From NCBI GenBank assembly GCA_963682025.1, contig OY821520.1, positions 83,915,465 to 83,979,464 of the forward strand: a DNA stretch of 64,000 nucleotides. The letters run 5' to 3'. This document shows, in pieces, positions 33,561-44,343 of the stretch. Every line of letters begins with the position of its first letter. The stretch's first letter is position 1. The notes under the pieces are model-generated. The model searched no databases, was not told the origin of the DNA, and saw only the letters and a list, made by a program, of their open reading frames with translations. Origin of the DNA: Cordilura impudica. Taxonomy: Eukaryota; Arthropoda; Insecta; Diptera; Scathophagidae. Both the position numbers and the translations under genes were made by a program.

Positions 33561-34359
33561 ATACCCTATACGACTATGTGGTTTGGGTATAATGACTTTG
33601 TGCTGCTGTTTGTAACTACCAAAAATATTTGACCTAGACCCATATTTTATTATACCGATCGAATCAGAATCACTATCTGATTCGATTTAACGATGTCCGC
33701 CCGTCCGTCCGTCCGTCTGTGTGTCCATGTAAACCTTGTAATCAAACTGCAGGTCGCAAATATGAATATATTTTGGTGAAATTTGGTACAAAAGCTTCTA
33801 CCGGCCATAGGATAAACGTTGTTGAAATTGGTGAGAATCGGTCCATGTTAAGACCTAGCCCCCATACAAATGACCCCTATGAAATCGACATAAATTGCCA
33901 TAAGATCCAAATTGTCATATAGATCTTAGTCAAATTGGGTTTATATGCGTTTATTATATCTATTAATGAGTAGTCCAAAAATGATCCCTAAGGGACAACT
34001 CTTAGTCGCAGGCCTCATATAGAGCTGCTTCCCGATCTTCACTTAAATCTATCAAAAAACAAAAATATTGCACTGATTCTTCTCAAATTTTGTTTGTATA
34101 TATTTTCGCAAAATACAAGAGACGTTACCAACCATGATCAGGAACGGTCCATTTTTGGACCTAGTCCCCATATAGATATAGCATCCGATATGAACTTTTT
34201 CATATATGCAGCCAAAAAAATTCATAAAAATCTCACTCAAATTTGATTTATGCTTATTTTCTATATCCAGTTAGTTGGGTCTAAGAGATAAGGTTTCTAA
34301 ACGCGTGGTATAGGGTGTCGTATAGTCGGTCTATACCGACTATAATTTTCTTACTTGTT
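33561..34359 (+). mobile_element. HINE/DINE-1-like element, copy D
   Basis: Full-length copy: ATACCCTATACGAC start, short GTCC block, GTCGGTCTATACCGAC hairpin (one base different from the consensus palindrome) and CTTACTTGTT end. It interrupts a Helitron remnant whose uninterrupted counterpart is at 4684-5480. Confidence 0.9.
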
Positions 34360-34403
34360 TTCTATTTTAATGCTTGCTGAAATACAATATTTTTTGTTTT
34401 TAC

Positions 34404-34475
34404 ATTCGGTGCAACAATTATCAAATTTTTCGGTGTTCCTACTCTGGAACAAGCTACATATAGCTGCCCACGAGA
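34404..34475 (-). pseudogene. Pif1-like Helitron helicase C-terminal fragment
   Basis: The minus strand reads RGQLYVACSRVG followed by TPKNLIIVAPN. This is an almost perfect copy of the last conserved helicase segment of Helitron Rep-helicase proteins. Flanking codons are disrupted, so only this 24-residue patch survives. With 4842-4990 it shows that an autonomous rolling-circle element once existed in this genome. Confidence 0.8.
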
Positions 34476-34779
34476 AGATATGGATTTTCCAAATTAAATC
34501 CGGCAACAGTTAACTATTAGCCTTGAATTTGGAATATCATTGGACAATTTTTCATTTTAGCGATTTTTGATTTGGCCCGTTTCTGATTTAAAAGATTTTT
34601 GCTTTTGGCGTTTTTTTATGTTTCACGATTTTCGATTTTGGCGATTTTTCATTTTTGATTTTGGCGAGTTTTGAAGTTGGCGATTCCGTCTATATTTTTC
34701 ACGACTACTCACATTGCAAGTAAATGTACTTGTCAAAATTTCAAGATTGTCGCTTTCAAACTACTTAATATTTTTTTGT

Positions 34780-35220
34780 ATAGGCCATGCCACGCCCACT
34801 TATCCTATCCCATCCATTTTCTGTGGGACTACTCACATTATTATGTGTAAAGACTTTCCTTTTAATATACTCCAGTACTAAGGGCGGTACTTTTATATTT
34901 ACTTTGTATGGGAGGTGCGACACCCATTGGTCCGATCCTGTCCATTTTTTGTCCGACTACTCACATTAACAATAGATGGCCTCAGACAAATTTGCAAAGC
35001 TGTCTCTGCCATACTGCTCGCGATATATAATATTGAATTATCACTATGTATGGGAGGTGACACGCCCACTTATCCGATCTCGCCCATTTTCGGCATAGCT
35101 ACTAACAGTAATAACAGCTGACATCACACAAATTTTCAAAGTTTCTCTGGCATATTACTCAATATGTATGGCATTAAAAGTTCACTTTATATGGGAGGTG
35201 CCTCGCCCACTGAAATTATC
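34780..35220. repeat. ~140-bp tandem repeats within the Helitron remnant
   Basis: Four diverged units start near 34784, 34910, 35051 and 35190 with TATGGGAGGTG(C/A)(G/C)ACGCCCA-like sequence. Each is followed by TCCGATC..GCCCATTTT, a CGACTACTCACATT block and ATTTGCAAAG..TCTCTG. Two less clear units occur in the relative at 5185-5345. Confidence 0.7.
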
Positions 35221-35356
35221 ACAAAAATTTATATGTCCATTCTTAAGGATCATTCGAGATATTGGAACGAACATATTTAAAATCAGATGAGTAGTTACGG
35301 AGACTAAATCCTACAAACAAACAAACAAACATTACATCTTTATTATATAAAACTAT

Positions 35357-35786
35357 ATGGGACACGGAAAGTAAAAATGGACCTATGGTCAGAAAATAAG
35401 TTATGGAGAAAAACGACTTTGAAGTTAACAAGTTGATTTTGATGCGGCTGAAAGCTTTTACGGATTGAAACTCGTTACACAGGGGTTTTCTGGGTCGCTG
35501 ATTTCGAATCTGGTATTAGATTTTAAAAATTCAAAATGGTGGACTATTTTTGTAATATTATCGTATTACTTGAGGTTACTTCGAGGCTACTGATTAGCAG
35601 TTTTTTAACTTTTTTTTAATAAAAGTATCTATTTTGAAGCTAATTTATAACAAAACTAATGCACTTAGAAAGCTGCGGTTTGTTGCATTAGAAGGAGCGT
35701 GTTGTCTACTATAAGAACCACCAAAAAAGTAAAAATCGATTTTTTCGACCCATAGGTCCCTTTTAACTTTTCCTCTCACATATATT
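35357..35786. mobile_element. MITE with ~29-bp imperfect inverted repeats
   Basis: The left end GACACGGAAAGTAAAAATGG, ACCTATGG matches, inverted, the right end CCATAGGTCCCTTTTAACTT, TTCCTCTCAC. No coding frame, about 430 bp. Confidence 0.65.
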
Positions 35787-36307
35787 ACGAATAAATAAGT
35801 TATCATCACTTCCTCAGCACTAATTAAAATATAATGTCATCTATTTCACTTCTTTGGATAATTTTTTTTTTCTGGGTAGTTATTGCGCACTTAAAAACCT
35901 TTATTTCCCTTTGGCTGTATTTGCTTTGCCAACTTAATATTAGAGTTCATCATACAAAACGGGTGCTACTGTCATAGAAAAACATCCCATATCCTGCAAA
36001 TTACATATTACGGAATTTTAATGACCAAGTTGAAGCAAATGTCTACACCTGAACGATGAATGGAATTGGAATCAGCAATAACATCATATAATTATTGATA
36101 AAAGTGCCAAGAATTGATGCGCATGAAATTAACCCAATTACTAGATACAACAGAATCTATTGACAGCATTGCAAGCAGACATTCACTCTGATTGCATTTG
36201 AAGCATTAAAATCATGGTTGGTATATTAAATTAAATGCAGTAAGTAAATGTTTATGCATGTTTATGTATTTGTTGCTAAGGTTGGCTGTGCTAGCCTGAG
36301 TACTCAC
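35787..36307. other. Intron downstream of the Gln-rich exon (minus-strand gene)
   Basis: The exon at 36308-37458 ends with a donor site here (GTGAGT reading down from 36307), so this DNA is the start of the next intron on the minus strand. Nothing else recognised. Confidence 0.55.
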
Positions 36308-37458
36308 CTGAGAAAACTGGATGATGATGTTAAGGCTGAAGAAGTTGATTGCTGATACCAACTACTGGTGCCGCCACCACCAAAGCCTGAGGTGGTACAT
36401 TTCGTTGAAGCTGCTGCTGCTGCTACTGCTGCTGTTGCTGACGAATTGATATTACAAATATGAGTAGATTTTCCGGTTGTCGATGTTATTGATTTTATTC
36501 TAAAATCTAGACACGATGAAGTGGTTGATAATGGAGTTGTTGTGGTTGTTTTGGTGGAAGTTTTCGAAGTGGATGTAAACCTAACACAATCACCGTTGTT
36601 GCTGCTACTACAATTGCTGATCCTAGGCTTAATGTTGGTGGTCCCATCATTCATCATCTTAGTATGTCTATTGACCACATTTTGTTGTGGATGTTGTGTT
36701 GCTGTTGCTGCAGCCGTTATTTGTGATGCAATTGCTTTTGTGGCCTGTTGCTGCTGCAGTAACTTAACATGCAATATTTGTGGTTGTTGCAATTGTTTAT
36801 GCTGATACGTATACAATGGTAGCTTCGAGATGCGACTAACATCTGTTGAAAATCCCTGGAATGTCGCTGATGTTGACGTCGAAATATCCGTGCCATTGGC
36901 ATAGCTTCCGGTTGTTGCTGTAATATTTTTACTAATGCCACCACTACTCGTACTGTTATTATTGTTATTACTATCACTGCTATATCGCGATTGTTGGCTG
37001 TTTCTATTGTCTGTTGGATTTTTTTGAAAGTGGTGTTGATATTGTTGCTGATGGTGTGGCGGCTGTTGATTACAATTTCCACTTAAAGATTGATTAAGTT
37101 TTTCTTGTTTAACTGTCGCTACAACTGACGTTGATGTTTGATTATCTTTTTGATAATGCTGCTGCTGCTGTTGCTGCTGATTTGTTAGACTGTTGTAGCT
37201 GTTGTATTCATCTCTATTTGTTTTGTGTTCTATTGTCCCTGGATAATTACTATTACGTATTGCACTTTGCAGATAGTTGTTGCTGTGGTTTGCTGTTGTT
37301 ACAGTTGGATTGCTATTGGCAATATTCAATGAGAATGGTGTATAGTTGCTCGTGGAACGGGTTTGTATATTGTGTGTGTTTGAACTCAGACGTGAACTCG
37401 GCGATGACCTAAGGTCATTTAGCATAATATCCAAATCAGTTGCCAAAGAGCTTAAAAG
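36308..37458 (-). CDS. Internal exon of an unidentified Gln/Ser/Asn/Thr-rich protein with an LD-like motif
   Basis: A 1151-bp open exon on the minus strand. Its acceptor is TTTTTTATTACAG just before 37458 and its donor is CTCAG|GTGAGT at 36308/36307. The exon starts in phase 0 and ends two bases into a codon; the TGA seen after it lies in the intron. The 383 encoded residues start LLSSLATDLDIMLNDLRSSP. LDIMLNDL resembles the LDxLLxxL motif by which paxillin-type adaptors bind focal-adhesion and cytoskeletal partners. The rest is low complexity: a Gln run near residues 95-101, HHQQQYQHH, Asn and Ser stretches, Ala and Thr runs, and glycine (GFGGGG) near the end. There are no folded domains or membrane segments. 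Such composition is usual in insect transcriptional or scaffold proteins. I do not recognise the gene. The exon structure is well supported; the LD reading is tentative. Confidence 0.75.
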
Positions 37459-37843
37459 CTGTAATAAAAAAGAAGAAAAAATCACATGTTTAATGTTTAA
37501 TGAGAATGGAATGATTAAGAAGAGGAATGTTTTGTTTGCACATAAAAAGAAGAAGAAGTCCTAGGGTGACTACACGGCACCCTAAACTGTGAGGGTAAAA
37601 TATTAGCAGGTTCCAACCATTCTGACTGTCATGGTTGAAGTTAATAAAAAATTCCAACTCTCATATTCCTAAAAAAAATTCAGTTAAGGAGTGAAAAATT
37701 TTCAACACACGTTTTTTCGCAAGCATTATTGAATTTTTTTTTTGATCAAGTTACCTTTGGTAAATTCATTAGTTAATGACAACTAGGATCACTTGATGTT
37801 AGTTTTATTTAAATATGTGACAAAATAAAAGTACGTGCTAAAA
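37459..37843. other. Intron upstream of the Gln-rich exon (minus-strand gene)
   Basis: It contains the acceptor tract (pyrimidine-rich on the minus strand) of the exon at 36308-37458. No other gene signal was seen before the Helitron at 37844. Confidence 0.5.
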
Positions 37844-38269
37844 TTTATAATATTAATAGGCAAGGCGATTGCTTGTGACTGATGAAAGTATATCAGTTTT
37901 AATCCTATTCAGACGAAACATCCCTTATTTGAAAGGCATTTATTTTAAGCTATCCACTAAATTTACATATTTTTACATTTTTAAATTTTTTTGCTGTAAA
38001 ATGCATTAAAAGTTGCTGCTAACACATACATAAAATTATACAATGATATATGTGTGTTTATTAAATTTGTTAATGAGTTTGCAGAAAACCCTGTATTGAA
38101 TTGAAAAATAATTTTGGACATAAACCAATAACGACAACTAAAAGTGTTGAATTGTGAATTGGCTAAAATTGATTAGCATACCTTTAGGGTCTTATAAAAT
38201 AATTAATTAAATAAAAACATAAAATTTCCTATTATTCGCATTCGAATTTCGAGAGCTGGGATCTGCTGG
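37844..38269 (+). mobile_element. Nonautonomous Helitron, copy H6
   Basis: It starts TTTATAATATTAATAGGC (TC degenerate). It ends with CATTCGAATTTCGAGAGC and TGGGATCTGCTGG before T. This is the long variant with TAGGGTCTTATAAAATAATT. It probably lies within the large intron of the minus-strand gene. Confidence 0.85.
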
Positions 38270-38299
38270 TCATTATATATTCAACAAAATTTAACTTGG

Positions 38300-38990
38300 G
38301 CTTACAAAAAGTTGGTCAACGAATTAAAGGTCTACCGTCAAACTACATCCAATGTTATTAGAAATTACCAAAAGAACTTGGCCATTAACAGGACACATAA
38401 TTTGGGAAGAATGAAAAGTGTACAAGCTGTTTTAAAGGCCAAGAAAATAGGAAGGAAGCATATTGAAAAGGGCTCCCAAAACATGCGGTAGAAAAGTATT
38501 CCGATTAGGTCAGTGTTCGGACTATTTGGTGCGAAAAGTTAAAGCCAATGCAGATTTGAAAACATACAAGTTCCAGACAGAATCGCTGTAATTAATTTAG
38601 AGGCCAAAAACAGAGCACGGAAATTACAATTATGTTTCTAAAAAAAAAATACTAATGCTGCATAAAAGACGACGAAACGTGAAACGCATGTAGTGGCCGA
38701 TTTTTGGCAGTTTCTGGGTAAAAATTTGTGTATTGCTAATACTCGAGGAAATGCTGAAGGTAAGTTTAGGATCCAAAATCAGACGAAATTTTCAAAAAAA
38801 AAAAAAGTTCCTGGTTGGCGAGTAAAATGCAGTTCTGGCAAAAGAAGCAAGACTTTTGTTACAACGGTCTCCATAAATAACCATTTTTTTATTAAGGCGT
38901 TTAAGGTGTTTTCAAAATAAATCCTTCTCTTTCTTAAGTCAGCAACATGTGTCCGCATATTTTGAACCCAACTTGGTATCCCGGCACTAC
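38300..38990 (+). pseudogene. IS630/Tc1-mariner-like transposase remnant
   Basis: Broken frames give KVYKLF, KAPKTCGRKVFRLGQ-like, then VRKVKANADLKTYKFQ, a CIKDDET catalytic-region trace, and GKNLCIANTRGNAEGKFRIQ, SSGKRSKTFVTTVSIN. The last segments match the pseudogene at 30380-31302 (SFVTTG..NAEIY). Frameshifts, poly-A expansions and stops show it is inactive. It runs directly into the T-rich element that follows. Confidence 0.65.
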
Positions 38991-39948
38991 GATAAAAAAA
39001 CTCATGTGAGTCCGATCACAGCGGGGAGATGTGTAAATATCTAGTAATTAAAGATTTTTTATGGCACTTTTTTAAAATCAAACAGAGAGCGTCATCTATG
39101 CATCACTTATAGGAATCAACTGCAGGGGCTCTGCTAATATAAAAATATTATTATTTATTATTATTTCAACCGGGTGATTTTTAATTTTTCTTTTTTTATT
39201 TTTTGTTTTTCATATTTCATTTTTCTTTATTGATTTTTCATTTTTGATTTTTCAATTTTTATTTTTCATTTTTTTTATATTTGTCTTTTTTAATTTTTTA
39301 TTTTTTTATTTTTAATTTTTCGTTTTTCGGTTTTCATTTTTCAATTTTTATTTCAACTTTTTTATTTTTCATTTTTATTTTTCATTTTCAATTTTTAATT
39401 TTTCAGTTTTTAATTTCGAATTTTTATTTTTCATCTTTTATTTTTTCGTTTCTTATTTTTCATTTTCATTTTTCATTTTTCGTTTTTCATTTTTCATTTT
39501 TCATTTTTTATTTTTCATTTTTCATTTTTTCTTTTTCATATTTTATATTTTATTTTTCATTTTTTATTTTTTACTTTTCATTTTTTTTTTTAATTTTTAT
39601 TTTTTCTTTTTAATTTTGTATATATTTTTTTTTAATTTCCAATTTTTATTTTTCATTTTTAATTTTTAATTATTCATTTTTCGTTTTCTATTTTTTATTT
39701 TTTAGTTTTAAGTTTTTAGTTTTTAGTTCTTATTTTTCATTTTTCATATTTAATATTTCAAATTTAATTTTTAATTTTTTATTTTTTTTAATTTTTTATT
39801 TTTAATTCTTAATTTTTTATTTTTCATTGTTCTTTTTTATTTTTAATTTTTCAGTTTTCATTTTTCATTTTCTATTTTTCATTTTTATTTTTCATTTTTC
39901 ACTTTTCATCTTTAATTTTTAATTTTTCATTTTCCATTTTTCATTTTT

Positions 39949-40693
39949 ATACCCTATACCACTATGTGGTTTGGGTATAATGACTTTGTGCTGCTGTTTG
40001 TAACAACCAAAAATATTTGACCTAGACCCATCTTTAATTATACCGATCGAATCAGAATCACTTTTTGAGTTGATTTAACAATGTCCGTCCGTCCGTCCGT
40101 CCGTCCGTCTGTGTGTCCATGTAAACCTTGTAATCAAACTGCAGGTCGCAAATATGAATATATTTTGATGAAATTTGGTATATAAGCTTCTATCGGCCAT
40201 GGGATGAACGCTATTGAAATTAGTGAGAAGCGGACCATGTTCAGACCTAGCCCCCATACAAATTACCCCTATGAAATCGACATAAATTGCCATAAGATCC
40301 AAATTGCCATATAGATCTTACTCAAATTGGGTTTGTCTGCGTTCATTACATCCATTAATGAGTAGTCCAAAAATGATCCCTTTGGCCCCATATCGAGCTG
40401 CTTCCCGATCTTTACTTAAATCTATCAAAAAACAAAAATATTGCACTGATTCTTCTCAAATTTTGTTTGTATATATTTTTGTAAAATACAAGAGACTTTA
40501 CTAAACATGGTCAGGATCGGTCCATTTTTGGGCCTAGTCCCCATATAGATATAGCATCCGATATGAACTTTTTCATATCTGCAGCCGAAAAAATTAATAA
40601 AAATCCCACTCAAATTTGGTTTTTGCTTATTTTCTATGTCCAGTTAGTTGGGCCTAAGAGATAGGTCTAGACCGACTATAATTTTTTACTTGT
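39949..40693 (+). mobile_element. HINE/DINE-1-like element, copy E
   Basis: Complete 5' end (ATACCCTATACCAC) and 3' CTTG end. About 40 bp before the hairpin are deleted (from GAGATAGG straight to TCTAGACCGACTATAA), which removes the subterminal repeat and half of the palindrome. It sits inside the T-rich minisatellite. Confidence 0.85.
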
Positions 40694-40788
40694 TCATTTT
40701 TCATTTTAATTTTTCATTTTTTCTTTTTCATTTTTTATATATTTTTTTTTTTAATTTCCAATTTTTAATTTTCTTTTTTTATTTTTCA

Positions 40789-41458
40789 TCTGATTCGATT
40801 TAACGATGTACGTCCGTCCGTCTGTCCGTCTGTGTGTCCATGTAAAGCTTGTAATCAAACTGCACGTCGCAAATATGAAATTTGGCATATAAGCTTTTGT
40901 CGGCCATGGGATGATCGCTATTGAAATTGGTGAGAATCGGTCCATGTTCAGACCTAGCTCCCATAAAAATGAGCCCTATGAAATCATCATAAATTGCCAT
41001 AAGATCCAAATTATCATATAAATCTTAGTCAAATTGGGTTTGTATGTATTTATTACATCCATTAATAAGTAGTCCAAAAATGATCCCTATGAGACAACTC
41101 TTAGTTATAGGCCCCATATAGAGCAGCTTCCCGATCTTCACTTAAATCTATCAGAAAATTAAAATATTGCACGGATTCTTTTCAAATTTTGTTTCTATAT
41201 ATTTTTGTAAAATACAAGAGACTTTACCAAACATGGTTAGGATCTGTCCATTTTTGGGCCTAGTCCCCATATAGATGTAGCATCCGATATGAACTCTTTC
41301 ATATCTGCAGCCAAAAAAATTTATAAAAATCCCACTCAAATTTGGTTTATTCTTATTTTCTATATCCAGTTAGTTGGGCCTGAGAGATAGGGTCTCTGAG
41401 CGCATGGTATAGGGTATCGCATAGTCGGCCTAGACCGACTATAATTTTCTTACTTGTT
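40789..41458 (+). mobile_element. HINE/DINE-1-like element, copy F (5' truncated)
   Basis: It begins abruptly at CATCTGATTCGATTTAACGA in T-rich DNA, then GTCC units, and continues to an intact GCATGGTATAGGGTATCG, the GTCGGCCTAGACCGAC hairpin and CTTACTTGTT. The first 130 bp or so of the family are missing. Confidence 0.85.
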
Positions 41459-42674
41459 TTTTATTTTTCATTGTTCTTTTTCATTTTTAATTTTTCATTT
41501 TTCATTTTCTAATTTTCATTTTTTAGTTTTTATTTTTCACTTTTCATCTTTAATTTTTAATTTTTCATTTTCCATTTTTCATTTTTAAAATTTCATTTTT
41601 TATTTTTAATTTTTTATTTTTAATTTTTTATTTTTCATTATTCATTTTTTATTTTTCATTTTTCATTTTTCATTTTTAATTTTTTATTTTTAATTTTTTA
41701 TTCTAATTTTTAATTTTTTATTATTAATTTTTAATTTTTATTTTTAATATTTTATTTTTCATTTCTTATACATTTTTCATTTTTTATTTTTAATGTTTAA
41801 TTTTGTTTTTATGTTTCATTCATTATTTTCCACTTTTAATTAAAATTTTTTTTTTTAATTTTTCGTTTTTCTTTTTTCTCTTTTCATTTTTTATTTATTT
41901 TTTATGTTTCATTGTTTATTTTTTATTTTTCATTGTTCATTTTTTATTTTTCATTTTTTATTTTTCATTTTCGTTTTTCGTTTTCATTTTTCATTTTTTA
42001 TTTTTCGTTTTTTATTTTTCCTTTTTTTATTGTTCACTTTTAACTTTTCATTTTTTAGTTTCATTTTTAATATAAAAATATAAAATGAAAAATATTTTTT
42101 ATTTTTCATTTTTCATTTTTTATTTTTCATTTTAGTTTTTCGTTTTCATTTTTTATTTTCATTTTTCATTTTATATTTTTCATTTTTCTTTATTTTATTT
42201 TTAATTTCTCATTTTTTACTTTCCACTTTTAATTTTTTATATTGCATTGTTCATTTTTTATTTCTCATTTCAATTTTTTATTCTAAAATTTTTTATTTTT
42301 AATTTTTTTTTTTTTATTTTTAATTTTTAGTTTTTATTTTTCATTGTTTATTTTCCAGTTTTAATTTTTATTTTTTTATTTTTCATTTTTAATTTTTCAT
42401 TTTTCGTTTTTTATTTTTTATTTTTAATTTTTTGTTTTTCATTTTTCATTTTTTATTTTTCGTTGTTCATTTTTTATTTTTCATTTCTCATTTTTCATTT
42501 TTCGTTTTTCTTTTTTTATGTTTATTTTGCATTTTTATTTTTCATTTTTATTACATATCATTATTTTTTCACCAATACAATTATAAGTCATACCGATTTT
42601 TTCTTATGTCTTACATGTTACGCGTTTTTGTGATTGTATTGTGAAATAGAAATTTACCCCCCCTGCGCGTATAG

Positions 42675-42989
42675 ATGTGTACACATCAAAAAGCTCTAAG
42701 TGGTACAAGAACAATAACTTGGTTTTTACCAAAACTGTCCGGAGCTAAGGCCACTGGAGTTGAAGAGCACAAAATGTTTCGCAAAATGACTTTAAACGGA
42801 GATGGACTACATGATAAGAAAAAAGTGACAGAAACCATTATAAAATCCCTAACAGAAGGGTTTCCGGAAAAGGTACGTAAGTTCATAAGTAGTGACTGGA
42901 ACTATAAAAAATTTGTCTTTTTTGAAAGCTTTAATATAAAACCCACCTGGGTTTTACATTTACGTGAATACCTGGACTTACTGCACTAG
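42675..42989 (+). other. Open frame of unknown origin at the edge of a repeat element
   Basis: A 104-codon frame with non-repetitive composition: RTITWFLPKLSGA, TGVEEHKMFRKMTLNGDGLH, TIIKSLTEGFPEKVRKF and FNIKPTWVLHLREYLDLLH. Its first few codons overlap the end of the T-rich element, so the ATG is unlikely to be a true start. It has no flanking splice sites I can defend and I recognise no family. It may be the remnant of a transposon protein or of a host exon. Confidence 0.35.
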
Positions 42990-43807
42990 TTGTAACAAAT
43001 GTAAACAAAATATTTGAAAAAGTAAACAATTTGATAAACTTAGTACTAAATTATTGCAACAAACACACTGAATATTTAACATTTTTTAAAGGAGTCTTCA
43101 TACTTCAGGTCCTATCTTGGCACAATGTCGTCTGATTTACTTTATTTTAAATTCTGATCTGCTCGAAATAATGGAAAATAATAGCATTGTAAGTTTGCCC
43201 AGGTAAATTGTTTATTTTGTTAATGAGTGTGATTTCAACAGACAGACGGTCGGACGGACAGACGGACGGATGTTTATCGAGTAGGGTTGTTGTAAGGATC
43301 AAGGATATACATATAGACTTTGTGGGGTCGCAAATTAATTTTTCGATGCGTATGGTGTGGATGGTATAATAATCACAACTGTTGGTAGTTTTTATATATA
43401 TACATATGTTAAGAGTTTTTCAATCTCACTCCTTACATCAACATTCTGAATATCTAACTGACAATATATTAAAGATGATGTGTTCTTGAATGACAGAACC
43501 TTAACAAACCTTATCTAAACATTCATGAAAAAACCTTAGCAATACGTCATTGTTTGAGAATAAAGTTCGAAGTTATCAATAACATTCAAACTAAAAAAAA
43601 AAACAAACATTTAAGAAACATCACAAAATGCTTTTAAAATAATTGTTTAAACAATTGTTAAAAACAAATAAATGAAAAAATTTTATGGCAAATTTGAAAA
43701 TTAAACTAAAAATCAAGAAAGATACATAGTCTAAAAATACACGTCTGTCGAGAAGGCACTAATATTTGGAATAATTTAAAATAAGAAAACAAATTTCTAA
43801 CAAAAAT
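42990..43807. other. Region upstream of the GalNAc-transferase gene
   Basis: This includes the 5' UTR and presumably the promoter of the gene starting at 43808, plus a partial HINE-like repeat at 43190-43400. I cannot place a TATA box or initiator with confidence. Confidence 0.4.
43190..43400 (-). mobile_element. Partial HINE-like repeat, second subfamily
   Basis: The minus strand has a run of GTCCGTC/GTCTGTCC-type units, then TTGAAATCACACTC. Upstream on that strand are TTTGCGACCCCACAAAGTCT and ATCCTTGATCCTTACAACAA. This matches the order at 50960-51080 (CGGACCCCATAAAATATATA, GATCCTTATAACAACCGGAG, GTCCGTCTGTCCGTCTG, GGAAATCACGATGAC). Only the 5' third is present. Confidence 0.65.
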
Positions 43808-44343
43808 ATGAAAAAACGCGCCGTTAAAAAACAATCCCGTAAACCGATATTTTATGCTCTCATTGCATTACTTCTAGCCATTATTGTAATTTTAATAATG
43901 GATAAGAAAAAACCCGAGCCCACAAATGAAGAAAAGTTAGATGTTAATGGTGATGCCATAACGGAACCCTTTGTGAATGCTTTTAAAGCTGCCCCTCAAC
44001 GACCTCCAAAGCCACCACAACCACATCCAAGACGTTTTCCAATACATAAAAATTGGACATTTCTCGATTTAAGTCGTATGAAACTAGAATCTCGGATTAA
44101 AATAAATAAAACATATTTTGAGTTACCACCAGTGCAGGGCCCTCTGAAAGATTGGGAGGACTATGAGCTAATGGAAGATGATTTGATAACTGACGGCTTG
44201 GGTGAAGCAGGTGAAGAAGCTTTCATATTAAATCTGACTTTGAAAAATATGGAAAAGAAATTGTCAATGGAAAATGGTTTTAATGCTTTACTTTCGGATT
44301 TAATATCCGTTAATCGGTCTGTTGCTGATGTTCGTCCTGAAGA
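43808..44343 (+). CDS. GalNAc-transferase exon 1
   Basis: Encodes residues 1-178 and two bases of codon 179: start ATG after an AT-rich leader (ACAAAAATATG), basic tail, membrane anchor [17 protein letters not shown], Pro-rich stem and the conserved start of the catalytic region. The donor is GAAGA|GTAAGT. The frame stops at 44345-44347 only because it reads into the intron. Confidence 0.9.

Larger units (their letters stand above)
33450..35340 (-). mobile_element. Helitron/Helentron-like remnant carrying a HINE insertion
   Basis: Collinear with 4684-5480: a CTTACCGAGAATTATT block at 33465, the shared CAATTAACACATTTTATTTT, then HINE copy D, then AATGCTTGCTGAAATACAAT, the minus-strand helicase end, GATTTTGGCGATTTTT-type low complexity and tandem GGGAGGTG(C/A)CACGCCCAC units. 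It ends near a CAAACAAACAAACAAAC run at 35314. The 5' coding part of the helicase is gone. Confidence 0.65.
38992..42690 (-). mobile_element. Repeat element with expanded T-rich minisatellite (long copy)
   Basis: The reverse-complement counterpart of 18605-19672. Its left flank holds TGAGTCCGATCACAG, GAGAGCGTCATCTATGCATC and CAACTGCAGGGGCTCTGCTA. Its right flank holds TATGTCTTACATGTTACGCG and CCCCCCTGCGCGTATAGATG. Between them lies about 3 kb of TTTTTCATTTTTAATTTTTT repeats, against about 0.5 kb in the short copy, interrupted by HINE copies E and F. Long Phe/Ile-rich frames across it are artefacts. No transposase is present. Confidence 0.75.

Noticed and set aside
36521..37412. Cys/Val-rich plus-strand frames and an overlapping minus-strand frame within the Gln-rich exon
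   Set aside because: They are antisense or shifted readings of CAG/CAA repeats in the real exon, which has matching splice sites.
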